From an uncultured Bacteroidales bacterium (GTDB lineage Bacteria > Bacteroidota > Bacteroidia > Bacteroidales > UBA932): a stretch of DNA of 64,000 nucleotides. The notes beneath the pieces were generated by a model. It was not told where the DNA came from. It saw only the letters and a list, made by a program, of their open reading frames with translations, and made no database searches. Position 1 is the stretch's first letter. Each line of letters begins with the position of its first letter. A program made the position numbers and the translations under genes. Below, piece by piece: positions 26,178 through 35,976 of this stretch. The DNA lies in assembly GCA_900545245.1 (NCBI GenBank), contig UQYV01000003.1, positions 54,851 to 118,850 of the forward strand, in the 5' to 3' direction.

Positions 26178-29128
26178 TTCAAGGGTACGGCGGATGCTGT
26201 TCCGACAAGGGAATCGGCACAGCCGTAGTATAGATGCCACCTGCCCTTATATAGGACGAGACCCTCGGCAAAGACTGTCCCGTCGGGATATTGTCCGCAT
26301 TTTTCAAATTCTTTTTCAGGAATGAGGAAAGGCTCATCCATCCGTCCTATAAGTCTGCTCGGGTCTTTTGTGTCGAACAGCATCTGTCCGGCGCAGTAGG
26401 AGTTTGCCGCGTAGCGTCTGTCCCTTTCTTTGCCGCTGCGGTTTCTTCCGTTGTATATCAGGAGGATACCTTTGTCCGTGATTATTGCCGGTGGGCCGCA
26501 TTCCGTCATATCGCTGTCGAAATGTCCGGGTCTGGGCGTTGCAATTTTCATTATGTTTCCTTTCTCATCAAGAAGGGGAGTCCAGTTCAGCAGGTCTTCT
26601 GACATTGCAATATTGACGAACCTCTCTCCCCAGTACATCAGGTATTTGCCGCCGACTTTTGCGACAACCTGCTTCCCGTCCTTGATTTGGGTGACAACCG
26701 AGCCAGACTTGCAGAACATGTCACGAAATCTGCCGTCGTATGCCTTACCGAATGCCGGACCGTGTTTCGTCCAGTGTCTGAGATCCGTTGATGTCGCTAC
26801 AGCAAGTCTGGCAGTTTTCCTGTTCCATTGTGTGTAAGTCATAACATAAAGTCTGTCTTCTGTTTCGACTATTCTTGGGTCTTCGCATCCTCCCGGCCAT
26901 TCAAGCGAATGTTGGTCATCGTTGTCGGGATACATTATAGGCTCCTCTTCCACATTGAAGTGCATCCCGTCCTTTGAAGTGGCGTAGCCGATTCGTGAAG
27001 TTCTTTTCCCGATACCTTCTCCATAATTGTCTTCGGCACGGAACAGCACAACAATCTTTCCGTCCTTCACGATAGCAGCCGGATTAAACGTGTCCCGTTC
27101 TGCCCAGCGAATCTTCTTACCACTGCACGGGCAGATGAAGGTGAGTGTGCTGTCCGGCGCAATCACCGGTCCCGAACAATCAGGGCGTCTGAACTCTGGC
27201 AATGACCAGTCCGGTGTCGTGTCATTTATATCATTCCCCTCCAATGCCCTCAGCCATTGTCTTTTTGTCCCGTTGTCACATTTAATGTCTCGCCCGGATA
27301 ATTCAGACCATAATTTGGCGGTATTCTCATCAATCTTCTTGTCGAGTGACGCTTTCCAGTCTGGAAAATAGCCCTTGAGCGCAAGTATCTGAACCTGTCG
27401 AAAATCTTTGTCCTCCGGGGTCAAGTCTTTGAAATAGACAAGTGTCCCTCCGTTGTTCAGAATTTTCTTCTGTATCTCGGTGATAGGAATCTCCCGTACC
27501 TTGAAGCCCTTGTGAACAGCAACAGACGCGGCATATCCTGCAGCTTCCCCAAGAGCCATCCAACAGGGCTCCATTCTGAGAGTGGAAAATCCCACGTGAC
27601 TTCCGGATACGGCAACCGGGAAAAGCAGGTTCTCGACAGTTGTAGGTACCATCACTCCGTATGGGACAGTGTATACAGCCGTCGGGTAGCTGAAGAATCC
27701 GTCAAGGTGCACTCTGTCATCCTCGCGTTTGTGGACTGCGTGAGAATCGAGGGCATAGTGGCTGGATGTGACTGATTCCGAGTGAATGGGTGGTCTTGCG
27801 CCCTTTTTTGTAGGTAACACGTCTTTGGCTGTAAAGAAATATGTCCCTTCAAGCCTTCTACCCTCTCGTACATAGACTTGTCTCGGGAAGTTTCCGTTGT
27901 CCGTGTATTCGTCAGCGGCAAGGCCATATCTGAGACAGGCCTTGCGAAAATTTTCCGGCAGAGCCTCATCGTGCTGAGCAAACCACAGTAGTCCGAGAGT
28001 ATAGTCTTTAAGCCTTTGGGCGAAATTGTCCCTCCATTCCCAGTCTGCTGTCGGCCAAGGTTTGTTTTCTTCCGGAAGATCCGTTGATATCAGTGCAAGG
28101 TGCTGGTTGTTGCCGTCCTTCTTCATGTTCGGGAGAGTCACCATATTCGTGACCTTTGACATACCCCAAGTGTCACCGGGAATGGCCGTCTTTCCTCCAG
28201 AAAGAATCCTCTTCCTGTTTTCTTCCATCTGCTCGACGGTCACGGACTTGAAGCGTACATCCGTATTCCGTCCGGTCAGAACATCCTCTACGAGCGACAG
28301 ATATTCATTCCGGTCATAGTTCTCCGGCCTTGCAATGGGTACAAGATTGTCCGTGTTGTCCGTCAGGCACAGACGGTAGTTGTATGCCTGAATCTCGTCG
28401 TCTCCCTCATAGGTCGTTCCCTCCTCGTCCGGTCCATGTTTCCACCATCTGTATATCTTCCCCGCACAAGGCTCGCCGAACTCGTCGCGTCCTTCCCGCC
28501 CAAGCCTGAACGGAATGCCGGCCGCGGCACCGAGATCACCCTCGTATGTCGCATCAATGAATACCTTGCCTCTCCACTTTTCCGTCTTTCCGTTAGTTCT
28601 GTTGAGTACGCGTATGGCAGAAATTCTATTCCCATGCATTTGTACATTGCCTGTTGACGAGTCGAACTGTCTCATTGTGAGGACCGTGATTTTTCCTGCA
28701 TAGTTCTCACCGAGCAGTTTGTCGAATGTCATCTGTGCCACATGCGGCTCGAAATGGTAGCCATTGCTGCAGTCTCTGACTTGAGGAGAATCCTCTCCAA
28801 AACGGTCTTTGTAATATTGGAGATTCAGCCTTGTGAATTCGGTGAAAAGCCCGGTCGTGGAGCCTCGTGTGGCGATGTCCGTTGCTCCGAGCCCGTTTGC
28901 CGGAAGTCCGCCTACATATTCGCTTCTTTCGAGAATGATACAGTTGCATCCTTCCCTTGCCGCGGCGATTGCCGCCATGATGCCTGATGGAGTTCCTCCC
29001 ACGATGACCACATCGTAAGACCTTTCGCTATGGCTTTTCTTTCCGTATGCCGGCAGACAGCAACAGATCGCCGTCAGAACTGCCGTGACCATCGTGAGTA
29101 GTTGGCGCATTCGTGTCGTTCTTGACAT
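26162..29128 (-). CDS. Fusion of secreted FAD-dependent oxidoreductase and GH130-like beta-propeller
   Basis: A 988-residue protein; the signal peptide is near the N-terminus (LTAICCCLPAYG). Residues about 38-560 form an FAD-dependent oxidoreductase of the PF12831 type: dinucleotide fold YDVVIVGGTPSGIMAAIAAAREG, then ERSEYVGGLPANGLGATD, and KVFIDATYEGDLGAAAGIPF. Residues about 640-988 form a five-bladed propeller with GH130 hallmarks: IVVLFRAEDNYG, GGCEDPRIVE (cf. GxEDPR), then RPGHFDSDMTECGPPAI and FAEGLVLYKGRWHLYYGCAD. GH130 enzymes are phosphorylases or hydrolases of mannosides and related glycans. The gene is third in the leftward regulator operon, 2 bp after GH2. Joining both domains in one chain is unusual. 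Confidence 0.85.
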   Translation of the reverse strand: MSRTTRMRQLLTMVTAVLTAICCCLPAYGKKSHSERSYDVVIVGGTPSGIMAAIAAAREGCNCIILERSEYVGGLPANGLGATDIATRGSTTGLFTEFTRLNLQYYKDRFGEDSPQVRDCSNGYHFEPHVAQMTFDKLLGENYAGKITVLTMRQFDSSTGNVQMHGNRISAIRVLNRTNGKTEKWRGKVFIDATYEGDLGAAAGIPFRLGREGRDEFGEPCAGKIYRWWKHGPDEEGTTYEGDDEIQAYNYRLCLTDNTDNLVPIARPENYDRNEYLSLVEDVLTGRNTDVRFKSVTVEQMEENRKRILSGGKTAIPGDTWGMSKVTNMVTLPNMKKDGNNQHLALISTDLPEENKPWPTADWEWRDNFAQRLKDYTLGLLWFAQHDEALPENFRKACLRYGLAADEYTDNGNFPRQVYVREGRRLEGTYFFTAKDVLPTKKGARPPIHSESVTSSHYALDSHAVHKREDDRVHLDGFFSYPTAVYTVPYGVMVPTTVENLLFPVAVSGSHVGFSTLRMEPCWMALGEAAGYAASVAVHKGFKVREIPITEIQKKILNNGGTLVYFKDLTPEDKDFRQVQILALKGYFPDWKASLDKKIDENTAKLWSELSGRDIKCDNGTKRQWLRALEGNDINDTTPDWSLPEFRRPDCSGPVIAPDSTLTFICPCSGKKIRWAERDTFNPAAIVKDGKIVVLFRAEDNYGEGIGKRTSRIGYATSKDGMHFNVEEEPIMYPDNDDQHSLEWPGGCEDPRIVETEDRLYVMTYTQWNRKTARLAVATSTDLRHWTKHGPAFGKAYDGRFRDMFCKSGSVVTQIKDGKQVVAKVGGKYLMYWGERFVNIAMSEDLLNWTPLLDEKGNIMKIATPRPGHFDSDMTECGPPAIITDKGILLIYNGRNRSGKERDRRYAANSYCAGQMLFDTKDPSRLIGRMDEPFLIPEKEFEKCGQYPDGTVFAEGLVLYKGRWHLYYGCADSLVGTASAVPLNYMTP

Positions 29129-29130
29129 AA

Positions 29131-31821
29131 TTATTTAAGATCTATATAGTTGTCCTTGCTCTGCAGATTGTATCCTTTCAATACGAGACGGCTGTTTCCT
29201 TCCGGCCTCTCGGCTGTCTCGATTGTCACTGTCCTTGTCTCTCCCGGAAGCATGGAGAAGAAATTGTCTGTGTAGAAAGACGGTCTCACCGGCTTTCCTT
29301 TCGAGTCCAGGATCTGAAGTTGGGTGAAGAATGCAATGGTGCGTCCTGCGTTTCTGAGCCTTATATCAATGATGTTCCTCCCTTCTTTTTTCCTTATTCC
29401 ATATTTCATGGACACTTTCGCTTTCCCGAGCCTGTTGAGGCTTTCAAAACCTGCGGTCGTGGGACCTGTGAGAGTCTTCTTTCCCTTGTATTCATCAGTC
29501 GAACGCCAGTAGAAATTGCTTCCCACTTCCTTGCCGTCGGCATCGAAAAGCCTCAGTTTGATGAAATGTACAGGACTTATCTCTTTGGGGAACTCAACTT
29601 CCAGGACATCATTCGCGACCCCGTCTGCCGGCAGATTCACGGAGGTGGTTCCGCTCCAGACTTTTCTGGAATCCAGGTTCCATATTTCAGCGAGAACTTG
29701 GAAACCGCGATACTCTTTTGGATAGTCGTTGACAACAGAAACAGTGTTCTTGAGATAGTCGAACTGTGGATGTAGCGGTTCGCAGGCGTTTGCTGTCGCA
29801 TAGAGAGCCGCAGTCGGCTCAAGCGACCAGTCCCACATTCGTCCGCATACCTGTCTTATCGCCGAGTTGTGATACCAGAACAAAACCCCGGACGCGTAGC
29901 GGTCGCCGTAATTGAGTTTGTTGTAGTTCCACACCTCCCAGATGCTTTTGTACATCATTGCTCCGACGAACTGAGCCTTCATCGCGAACTCTTCGATGCT
30001 GTCGGATTCCCCGTATTGATCAACTAAGTCCTTGTAGAGAGTGGACATCTGGTGAAACCCATTTCCGTCGCTGTAGTCCCAGACATCTTTGTTGATGGGC
30101 CAAAGGTCTTTTTCCGGCATAATTTCTCTCAGACATTCGACAGTTGGAAGACACGGAGCTCCGTATTCCGGGTTGAAACCGTCCACTCTGCTGCCGCGGT
30201 CGGATGCCGTGTTCTCATAATGCCGCATCGGATTGACTGTCTTGTAGGGGCTTCCATCGTGTACTCCCGCGCATTCGGACTGCATCTGATAGCCTCTCGT
30301 TCCGTCTTCTTCTTCAAGCAGTTTCCTGATTCCCGGCATTTCTGTGGATTCGTTTGAGCAGACATAGTATGCAAGGCTCGGATGATTCCGGATTCTCTTT
30401 ACTGTAGATTCCACATTTTGCAGGTAGAGCCCTCTGTCCACAGGATGTTTAGTGTCTCCTGTCATCCAAAATTCTGTCCATACCATAATCCCCAGTTCGT
30501 CGCACAACTCGTAGAAGCGGTCCGATTCGGTGATACCACCACCCCAAAGGCGTATGAGGTTTACTCCTGCCTGTGCCGTGTATCTTAGTTCAGCCTCTGT
30601 GCGTTTGTCTGACATTCTGAGCATATTTTCCGGTATCCAGTTGGTTCCGCGCACGAAGACAGGCTTTCCGTTAACGCGGAATGTCCTTGACTTGTCCGGA
30701 GTGTTCGTGTTTGATGTTATTTCCCTAATTCCGAACCTGGTTCCTATGCTGTCAATAATCGTCTCGCCTTGTATTGCCTTGAGTGTTAATGTGTAGAGTT
30801 CAGCATTTCCCTTGTTTTTAGGCCACCAGAGTCTTGGATTTCCAATTCTCAGAGCCTGAAAATCCTCCGGTCTGAAAACAACCGTCTCGCTCATTCCACG
30901 CTGAACGGAAACTGTTTTCTCAAATTCGGCGCCTGTTTCAGGAATGTTTCCTATGACCTTTACTTTTTGTGTCCTGAATCCGGGATTGAAAACCTCCACG
31001 CTGACGGTTTCCTCCGCAATGTCATAATCCGGTGCATTCAGCGCACTTTTCACGAACGGATGCCGAAGGCATACATTTCCAGTTCTGAAGAAATGGATGT
31101 CTTTCCATATTCCTGTGTTTCTGTCCCTTATCCCGTCAAGAAATGTAAAATCCCATCCGACAGTCATGAGCATGGTCACGTTCTTTCCTATTTCCCCATT
31201 CCCTCCGTTACGGAATTCCCCGACGGCACCGAAGGATTTGGCATTCCCTTTTCGCGGTCCTCCCGGTTCATCGACCGGATAGACCTTTACGGCCAGTATA
31301 TTGCGGTCATCTCTCACGTAGTCAGTGACATCTACTGCCTCCTGCATGAACATTCCGGAGATGAAGCATACCATTTTCCCGTTCAGCCAGAATTCGGCCC
31401 TGTAGTTTACTCCGTCGGTCTGCATCCAGATTCTTTCGTTCTTTCCTTTTCTGATGCCTCCGAACTCCGTTCTGAACCAGTAGGTGTAGAAATCTCTGCC
31501 GGCCGTGCTTATGTCCGGAATCAGACCGCTCGAAATCCTGTTATTGACTCCATAGTATGGCTCCGGGTAAATGCCGTTGTGAACCAGTGAGTTGAGTACT
31601 GTTCCCGGGACAATAGCCGGCATCCAGTCATCGGTGCTGAACCCTTGTAGGGAAATATTTTCGCCTCCGGCCTTTGTCTCGTCAGCTTTCTTCATCTTCC
31701 ATTGGGAGCTTCCGCCGTGCCCTTCGGATGATGTCAGTGAGAACAGATAGTCCCTCTCCGCAGCTGCAGCGCAGGGAATGAGACAGAAGAAGATGAGGAC
31801 AATGGATATAAGTCTTTGCAT
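29131..31821 (-). CDS. GH2 glycoside hydrolase (beta-mannosidase / exo-glucosaminidase-like)
   Basis: An 896-residue secreted enzyme (signal peptide ending CAAAA). A sugar-binding jelly roll (about 25-220), an Ig-like domain (220-340), and a TIM barrel with acid/base Glu491 in YYVCSNESTEMPG and likely nucleophile Glu552 in NPEYGAPCLPT, then C-terminal beta domains. The barrel block VFVRGTNWIPENMLR and NLIRLWGGGITESDRFYELCDELGI are typical of the beta-mannosidase/exo-beta-glucosaminidase branch of GH2. It lies 17 bp after the regulator gene in one operon. Substrate unproven. Confidence 0.88.
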   Translation of the reverse strand: MQRLISIVLIFFCLIPCAAAAERDYLFSLTSSEGHGGSSQWKMKKADETKAGGENISLQGFSTDDWMPAIVPGTVLNSLVHNGIYPEPYYGVNNRISSGLIPDISTAGRDFYTYWFRTEFGGIRKGKNERIWMQTDGVNYRAEFWLNGKMVCFISGMFMQEAVDVTDYVRDDRNILAVKVYPVDEPGGPRKGNAKSFGAVGEFRNGGNGEIGKNVTMLMTVGWDFTFLDGIRDRNTGIWKDIHFFRTGNVCLRHPFVKSALNAPDYDIAEETVSVEVFNPGFRTQKVKVIGNIPETGAEFEKTVSVQRGMSETVVFRPEDFQALRIGNPRLWWPKNKGNAELYTLTLKAIQGETIIDSIGTRFGIREITSNTNTPDKSRTFRVNGKPVFVRGTNWIPENMLRMSDKRTEAELRYTAQAGVNLIRLWGGGITESDRFYELCDELGIMVWTEFWMTGDTKHPVDRGLYLQNVESTVKRIRNHPSLAYYVCSNESTEMPGIRKLLEEEDGTRGYQMQSECAGVHDGSPYKTVNPMRHYENTASDRGSRVDGFNPEYGAPCLPTVECLREIMPEKDLWPINKDVWDYSDGNGFHQMSTLYKDLVDQYGESDSIEEFAMKAQFVGAMMYKSIWEVWNYNKLNYGDRYASGVLFWYHNSAIRQVCGRMWDWSLEPTAALYATANACEPLHPQFDYLKNTVSVVNDYPKEYRGFQVLAEIWNLDSRKVWSGTTSVNLPADGVANDVLEVEFPKEISPVHFIKLRLFDADGKEVGSNFYWRSTDEYKGKKTLTGPTTAGFESLNRLGKAKVSMKYGIRKKEGRNIIDIRLRNAGRTIAFFTQLQILDSKGKPVRPSFYTDNFFSMLPGETRTVTIETAERPEGNSRLVLKGYNLQSKDNYIDLK

Positions 31822-31838
31822 AATGAATTGTATGTTGA

Positions 31839-34800
31839 TTATTTGTTGTTATTTTTCTGGACACTGGCCGCGAAGTCTTTCGGGTGGATTCCGAATTGGG
31901 CGTGGAAACATTTCGTGAAATAAGAAGGGGAGTTGAACCCTACCATGTAGCTGACCTCGCTGATCTGCAGATTCTGCTCGACAAGGAGTTTGGCTGCCTT
32001 TCTCAATCGTTCAAGCCTGAGATAATCGTTGGGGCTCATGTCAAGGACACCCTTTATTTTCCTGTAGAAGTTGGCCCGGCTCATGTTCATCATTTCCGCA
32101 ATGTCGTCCATTCTGAACCTTGGGTTGCCCAAGTTCTCATTCAGAACTTCCTGCAGCCGGCGGAGGAATGCGTTATCACCGGCGGAGATGTTCACGGAGG
32201 TGATTGATGAAAGCGGATTTTTTAGAAAAGCATCCCGCAGCAACTGTCTGGTCTTGAGCTGGTTCGCTATGACAGACTCCAGATATGGCAGGGAGAAAGG
32301 TTTCTCGATGTAGGCATCTGCGCCGATGTTCATACCCTCAATTTTGGATTCGAGGGTGGTCTTGGCCGTGAGGAGGACAAGCGGAATGTGGGTGAAGCGG
32401 ATGTCGCTTCTCACCGTCCGACAAAGTTCGATACCATCCATAAGCGGCATCATTATGTCACTCACAATCAGACTGATGTTCTCTTTTTCGAGGATTTCTA
32501 TCGCTTCCTGCCCATTATTGGCTGCAAGCGTCTTCCAGCGTTCCCCCAATGCTCCGGTGATGAAATCGCGCATCTCGGCATCGTCTTCCACGACGAGGAT
32601 GACTACACCATCCGTCTCAGGAATAACCGCGTATCCTTTGTTACCCGATTGTGTTTCCTGGGTTTCAAGAGAATTTTCCTCGGCCTCAATGGCGGCAGAG
32701 GTGTCTTTGTCATCGGACAGAGGCATTGTAAGTACAAACTCGTTGGTGTTGGAATCGTCCGTCATGCCAAGTGTTCCGTTCTGGAGTTCAGCAAGGGACT
32801 TTGAAAGGTATAGGCCTATTCCTGTGCCTGCTTGCCCGTCCGCATTTGTGTGTCTGTAAAACTGGGTGAATATTACAGACCTTTTTTCCGGAGGAACAAC
32901 CGGTCCATCGTTGTTGACACTGAGGCGAAATACATTCCCGTCTTTCACGATACGGATGACTATTCTTGATTTTGAATATTTCATCGCGTTTGTCAACAGG
33001 TTGCTTATGATTTTTGTCATGGACTCCCTATTTACCATCGCAAATATATCCCTATCCGGGATATCAACGCTGCATTTTTTCCCGCTGTAGGTCATCGCGT
33101 CAGAAAACCTCTCGACGATTTCTTCCAGCAGTTCAGGGATATTCTCCCGTGACAATTCAAGCCTGAGATTTTCCTTTTCGATTCTCTGAAAATCAAGCAG
33201 CTGATTGACGAGGGCAAGCAATCTGTCGGTATTCCTCTTCATGATGCTCAGATCCCGCGTCGTGGCCTGGTCTGTGTTTCCCTTTGAAAGAATGTTGTCA
33301 AGAGGGCCCTTGATCAGCGTGAGCGGTGTCCTGATTTCGTGTGTCACATTGGTGAAGAATGAAATCTTTGTGTCATACACCTCCCGTTCTTTCGTCAGTT
33401 CGAACGCCTTTATGTATTTTTCACGTTTGGCCCTCTGTTGCCGATATATCAGACAGATGAAAGCTGCGAGCAGGCCTATTGCCAGCAGAATGTAGACGGT
33501 CAGTGCCGGAACCGACTCCCACCACGGAGGACGGATGATGACGCGAAGTTTCCTTTCTGCACCGTGATAGTCTTTGGGTGTGGCGCAGAATACATATTCT
33601 CCCGGGCGGACATTAGAGTAGGTAATCCATCCTCCGTCATAATCCCGCCATGCATTGTCATACCCTAACATCCTGAAAGTGATGCGGACATCTTCGGAGA
33701 ATGTCAGAGAAGCCATCTGGAACATGAATGTGTTCTGATTGTGTTCAAGTTCTATGACGCCGGCATCGAATGATGCGTTCATGACCGCCTTTCCGGTACC
33801 TTGCGGCTCGGAAATGGAAAAATCAGTGATGCTTATGTCAGGGATGCGTTTGTGTGACGAGTTCCAGTGGAGCTCCGTCGGATTGAAAGACACCATACCC
33901 TCGATGCATCCGAAATACATGTTCCCATTTTCATCTTGACAATATGAGTTCCCGTTGAACTGATTGCTGAGCAAGCCGTTGTCAACGGTGAAGACCTTTT
34001 CTATGGATAAACTGTTCGGATTGATTAGAATCAGCCCGTTATTGCTTGACAGCCAGAAATATCCGGAACTGTCCTCGGCAATCTGGTATATGACGTCCGC
34101 CGGCAGCCCGTTTCGTGAATTAAGGGTGGTGAAGTCATTGTTGTCCGGATTCCATCTGCTGATTCCGTTGCCGTTCACACTTATCCACAAGTTTCCCTTT
34201 GAGTCCTCAAAAATGCTGTTGACTGAATTCCCCGGGAGTGAGCCTTCGGACGTATGGTCATGGAGGAACTGTTCCCATCTCCCGCTGCCATTACGGCGTA
34301 GGTAAAGCCCGTTGGATAAAGTTCCGACCCAGAGATTTCCACGTGAGTCTTCGAGAATGTCATTCACCATCTTTCCTCCGTTGATTTCCGGGACATAGCC
34401 GAATCCGCCGGTGCTCCTGTCGTAGAACTGGAGACCATGCATCGTTCCGACCCATATTTTTCTGTCGCTGCTGTGAGCCAATGCGAAAATGTTGTTGCTG
34501 AATAGTCTTGGCCCGGGCTCCTTTACGAATTCAAAAGAGCGAATCCGGGAGGTTTTCGTGTTGAGAACCTTGATTCCCTTTGAAAAAGTGCCTATCCATA
34601 ATTCGTCCCCGTCGGGCAGCAGCGTCTGGATATTGGTGAATTCAGAGCTCGGGGCAAAATGTCTGAAAACGCCGTTTTCCGGATTGAACAGGAAGAGCCC
34701 AGCATCTTCGGACGCGATCCAGATTTTCCCTTTTCCGTCAGGACACAGTCTTTTTACCCTGCGTCCCTCGAAACTGCCTTTCGCGCCATCATTATAGTAT

Positions 34801-35819
34801 CTCCTGATGTCCGGTATCCTTTGAGGCAGATAGTTGACTCCTCCGAAGAACGTCCCGATCCATATCCCTGAATCCCTGTCCTTGAATAGGGAATGAACGG
34901 CATTGTCTGACAGCGACCATTTGTCGTAGGGGGAATACTCCAGATGCGTCGCTGTTTCGGCCGGAATGTTCCAAATGAATACGCCCGATTCAGTGCCTAT
35001 CCAAAGTTCATCCTGGGAATACTGCATTATGCTTCTTACGAATAGGGATTTTCTTCCGAGACTGAGTTTTTTTGCCACTCGTGTCGCCCGGTTGAGTTCG
35101 ATGACTCCATTGCTTTCAAGGCCGAGATAGACTCGGTTGAATCCGCTTATAAGTATGGATGATATTATATCCTCTGGGAATATCCGTCTTCCGTCGTCGA
35201 GAAGATAGGGGGAATATGTGCGGAATCCATCGTCCGTATAGAACAGTCCGTTTCCGGACCATGCGAACCAGACGGTTCCAGTGGCATGGTCAACTTCCAG
35301 AGATCTGATTGGGCTCGCGCTTTTAAGAACATGACAAAACTCGTCTTCTCCCTTTTTTATGCAATAAACTCCGAGGCCTTCCACCGCGACATAGATTATG
35401 CCGTCAGTCCCGCGTCTCACAATCAGTATGGTGTTCTGGACCTCCTTACCTTCGGAGTCCCTTATTGGCCTTCGCTCGAATGTGCCTGTGGCCGGATTGT
35501 AGCTGTATAACCCGGCATTTGTACCGATCAGGATGTTTCCGTCCCAGTCTTCTTCGAGACAGCGTATCTGATTGTTTCCCAGCCCATCCGACGAATTTGG
35601 GATGTGTCTGAATACCTTGAAATGTCTTCCGTCAAACCTGTTCAGCCCATCCTTGGTTCCGAACCACATGAACCCTTCCCTATCCTGGATTATGGTCTGG
35701 ACGGTGTTCTGAGACAGTCCGTTGCTTATGTCGATGTGTTCGAAGCTGATGTCCCGCGAATTTGCTGCGGAAAGGGTACAGCAGAGTGTGGTCAGCGCTA
35801 TGAACAAAGTTCTTTTCAT
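31839..35819 (-). CDS. Hybrid two-component system sensor-regulator (HTCS)
   Basis: A 1326-residue one-protein two-component system. Order: signal peptide (CCTLSAANS); about 14 two-component propeller repeats forming the periplasmic sensor (30-680; IQDREGFMWFGTKDGLNRFDG is the first); Y_Y_Y domain (690-755); one transmembrane helix (YILLAIGLLAAFICLIY); histidine kinase with phospho-His in FFTNVTHEIRTPLTLIKG and ATPase (IISNLLTNAMKYSKS); receiver (ILVVEDDAEMRDF, LIVSDIMMPLMDGIEL); and AraC-type DNA-binding domain at the C-terminus (MNMSRANFYRKIKG...). Such proteins sense a released oligosaccharide and activate the adjacent polysaccharide locus. Confidence 0.96.
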   Translation of the reverse strand: MKRTLFIALTTLCCTLSAANSRDISFEHIDISNGLSQNTVQTIIQDREGFMWFGTKDGLNRFDGRHFKVFRHIPNSSDGLGNNQIRCLEEDWDGNILIGTNAGLYSYNPATGTFERRPIRDSEGKEVQNTILIVRRGTDGIIYVAVEGLGVYCIKKGEDEFCHVLKSASPIRSLEVDHATGTVWFAWSGNGLFYTDDGFRTYSPYLLDDGRRIFPEDIISSILISGFNRVYLGLESNGVIELNRATRVAKKLSLGRKSLFVRSIMQYSQDELWIGTESGVFIWNIPAETATHLEYSPYDKWSLSDNAVHSLFKDRDSGIWIGTFFGGVNYLPQRIPDIRRYYNDGAKGSFEGRRVKRLCPDGKGKIWIASEDAGLFLFNPENGVFRHFAPSSEFTNIQTLLPDGDELWIGTFSKGIKVLNTKTSRIRSFEFVKEPGPRLFSNNIFALAHSSDRKIWVGTMHGLQFYDRSTGGFGYVPEINGGKMVNDILEDSRGNLWVGTLSNGLYLRRNGSGRWEQFLHDHTSEGSLPGNSVNSIFEDSKGNLWISVNGNGISRWNPDNNDFTTLNSRNGLPADVIYQIAEDSSGYFWLSSNNGLILINPNSLSIEKVFTVDNGLLSNQFNGNSYCQDENGNMYFGCIEGMVSFNPTELHWNSSHKRIPDISITDFSISEPQGTGKAVMNASFDAGVIELEHNQNTFMFQMASLTFSEDVRITFRMLGYDNAWRDYDGGWITYSNVRPGEYVFCATPKDYHGAERKLRVIIRPPWWESVPALTVYILLAIGLLAAFICLIYRQQRAKREKYIKAFELTKEREVYDTKISFFTNVTHEIRTPLTLIKGPLDNILSKGNTDQATTRDLSIMKRNTDRLLALVNQLLDFQRIEKENLRLELSRENIPELLEEIVERFSDAMTYSGKKCSVDIPDRDIFAMVNRESMTKIISNLLTNAMKYSKSRIVIRIVKDGNVFRLSVNNDGPVVPPEKRSVIFTQFYRHTNADGQAGTGIGLYLSKSLAELQNGTLGMTDDSNTNEFVLTMPLSDDKDTSAAIEAEENSLETQETQSGNKGYAVIPETDGVVILVVEDDAEMRDFITGALGERWKTLAANNGQEAIEILEKENISLIVSDIMMPLMDGIELCRTVRSDIRFTHIPLVLLTAKTTLESKIEGMNIGADAYIEKPFSLPYLESVIANQLKTRQLLRDAFLKNPLSSITSVNISAGDNAFLRRLQEVLNENLGNPRFRMDDIAEMMNMSRANFYRKIKGVLDMSPNDYLRLERLRKAAKLLVEQNLQISEVSYMVGFNSPSYFTKCFHAQFGIHPKDFAASVQKNNNK

Positions 35820-35853
35820 TTTTCTTGATGATGGTTAAAGTGTCATTACGCTG

Positions 35854-35861
35854 CAAATATA
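35854..35861 (-). promoter_or_regulatory. Candidate -7 box of the HTCS operon
   Basis: On the minus strand TATATTTG matches TAnnTTTG, 35 bp upstream of the HTCS start, within the 157-bp divergent gap before the rightward operon. No clear -33 partner was found. Confidence 0.45.
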
Positions 35862-35976
35862 TTATATTTATTAGAGGTATATTAAATGCCAACTTGAATT
35901 TGAGACGATTATTATCGTATTTGAGATGATTTTTTGTCCGGTAATGAGTTTCTTTGCATCGTAAAACAACACAGCG

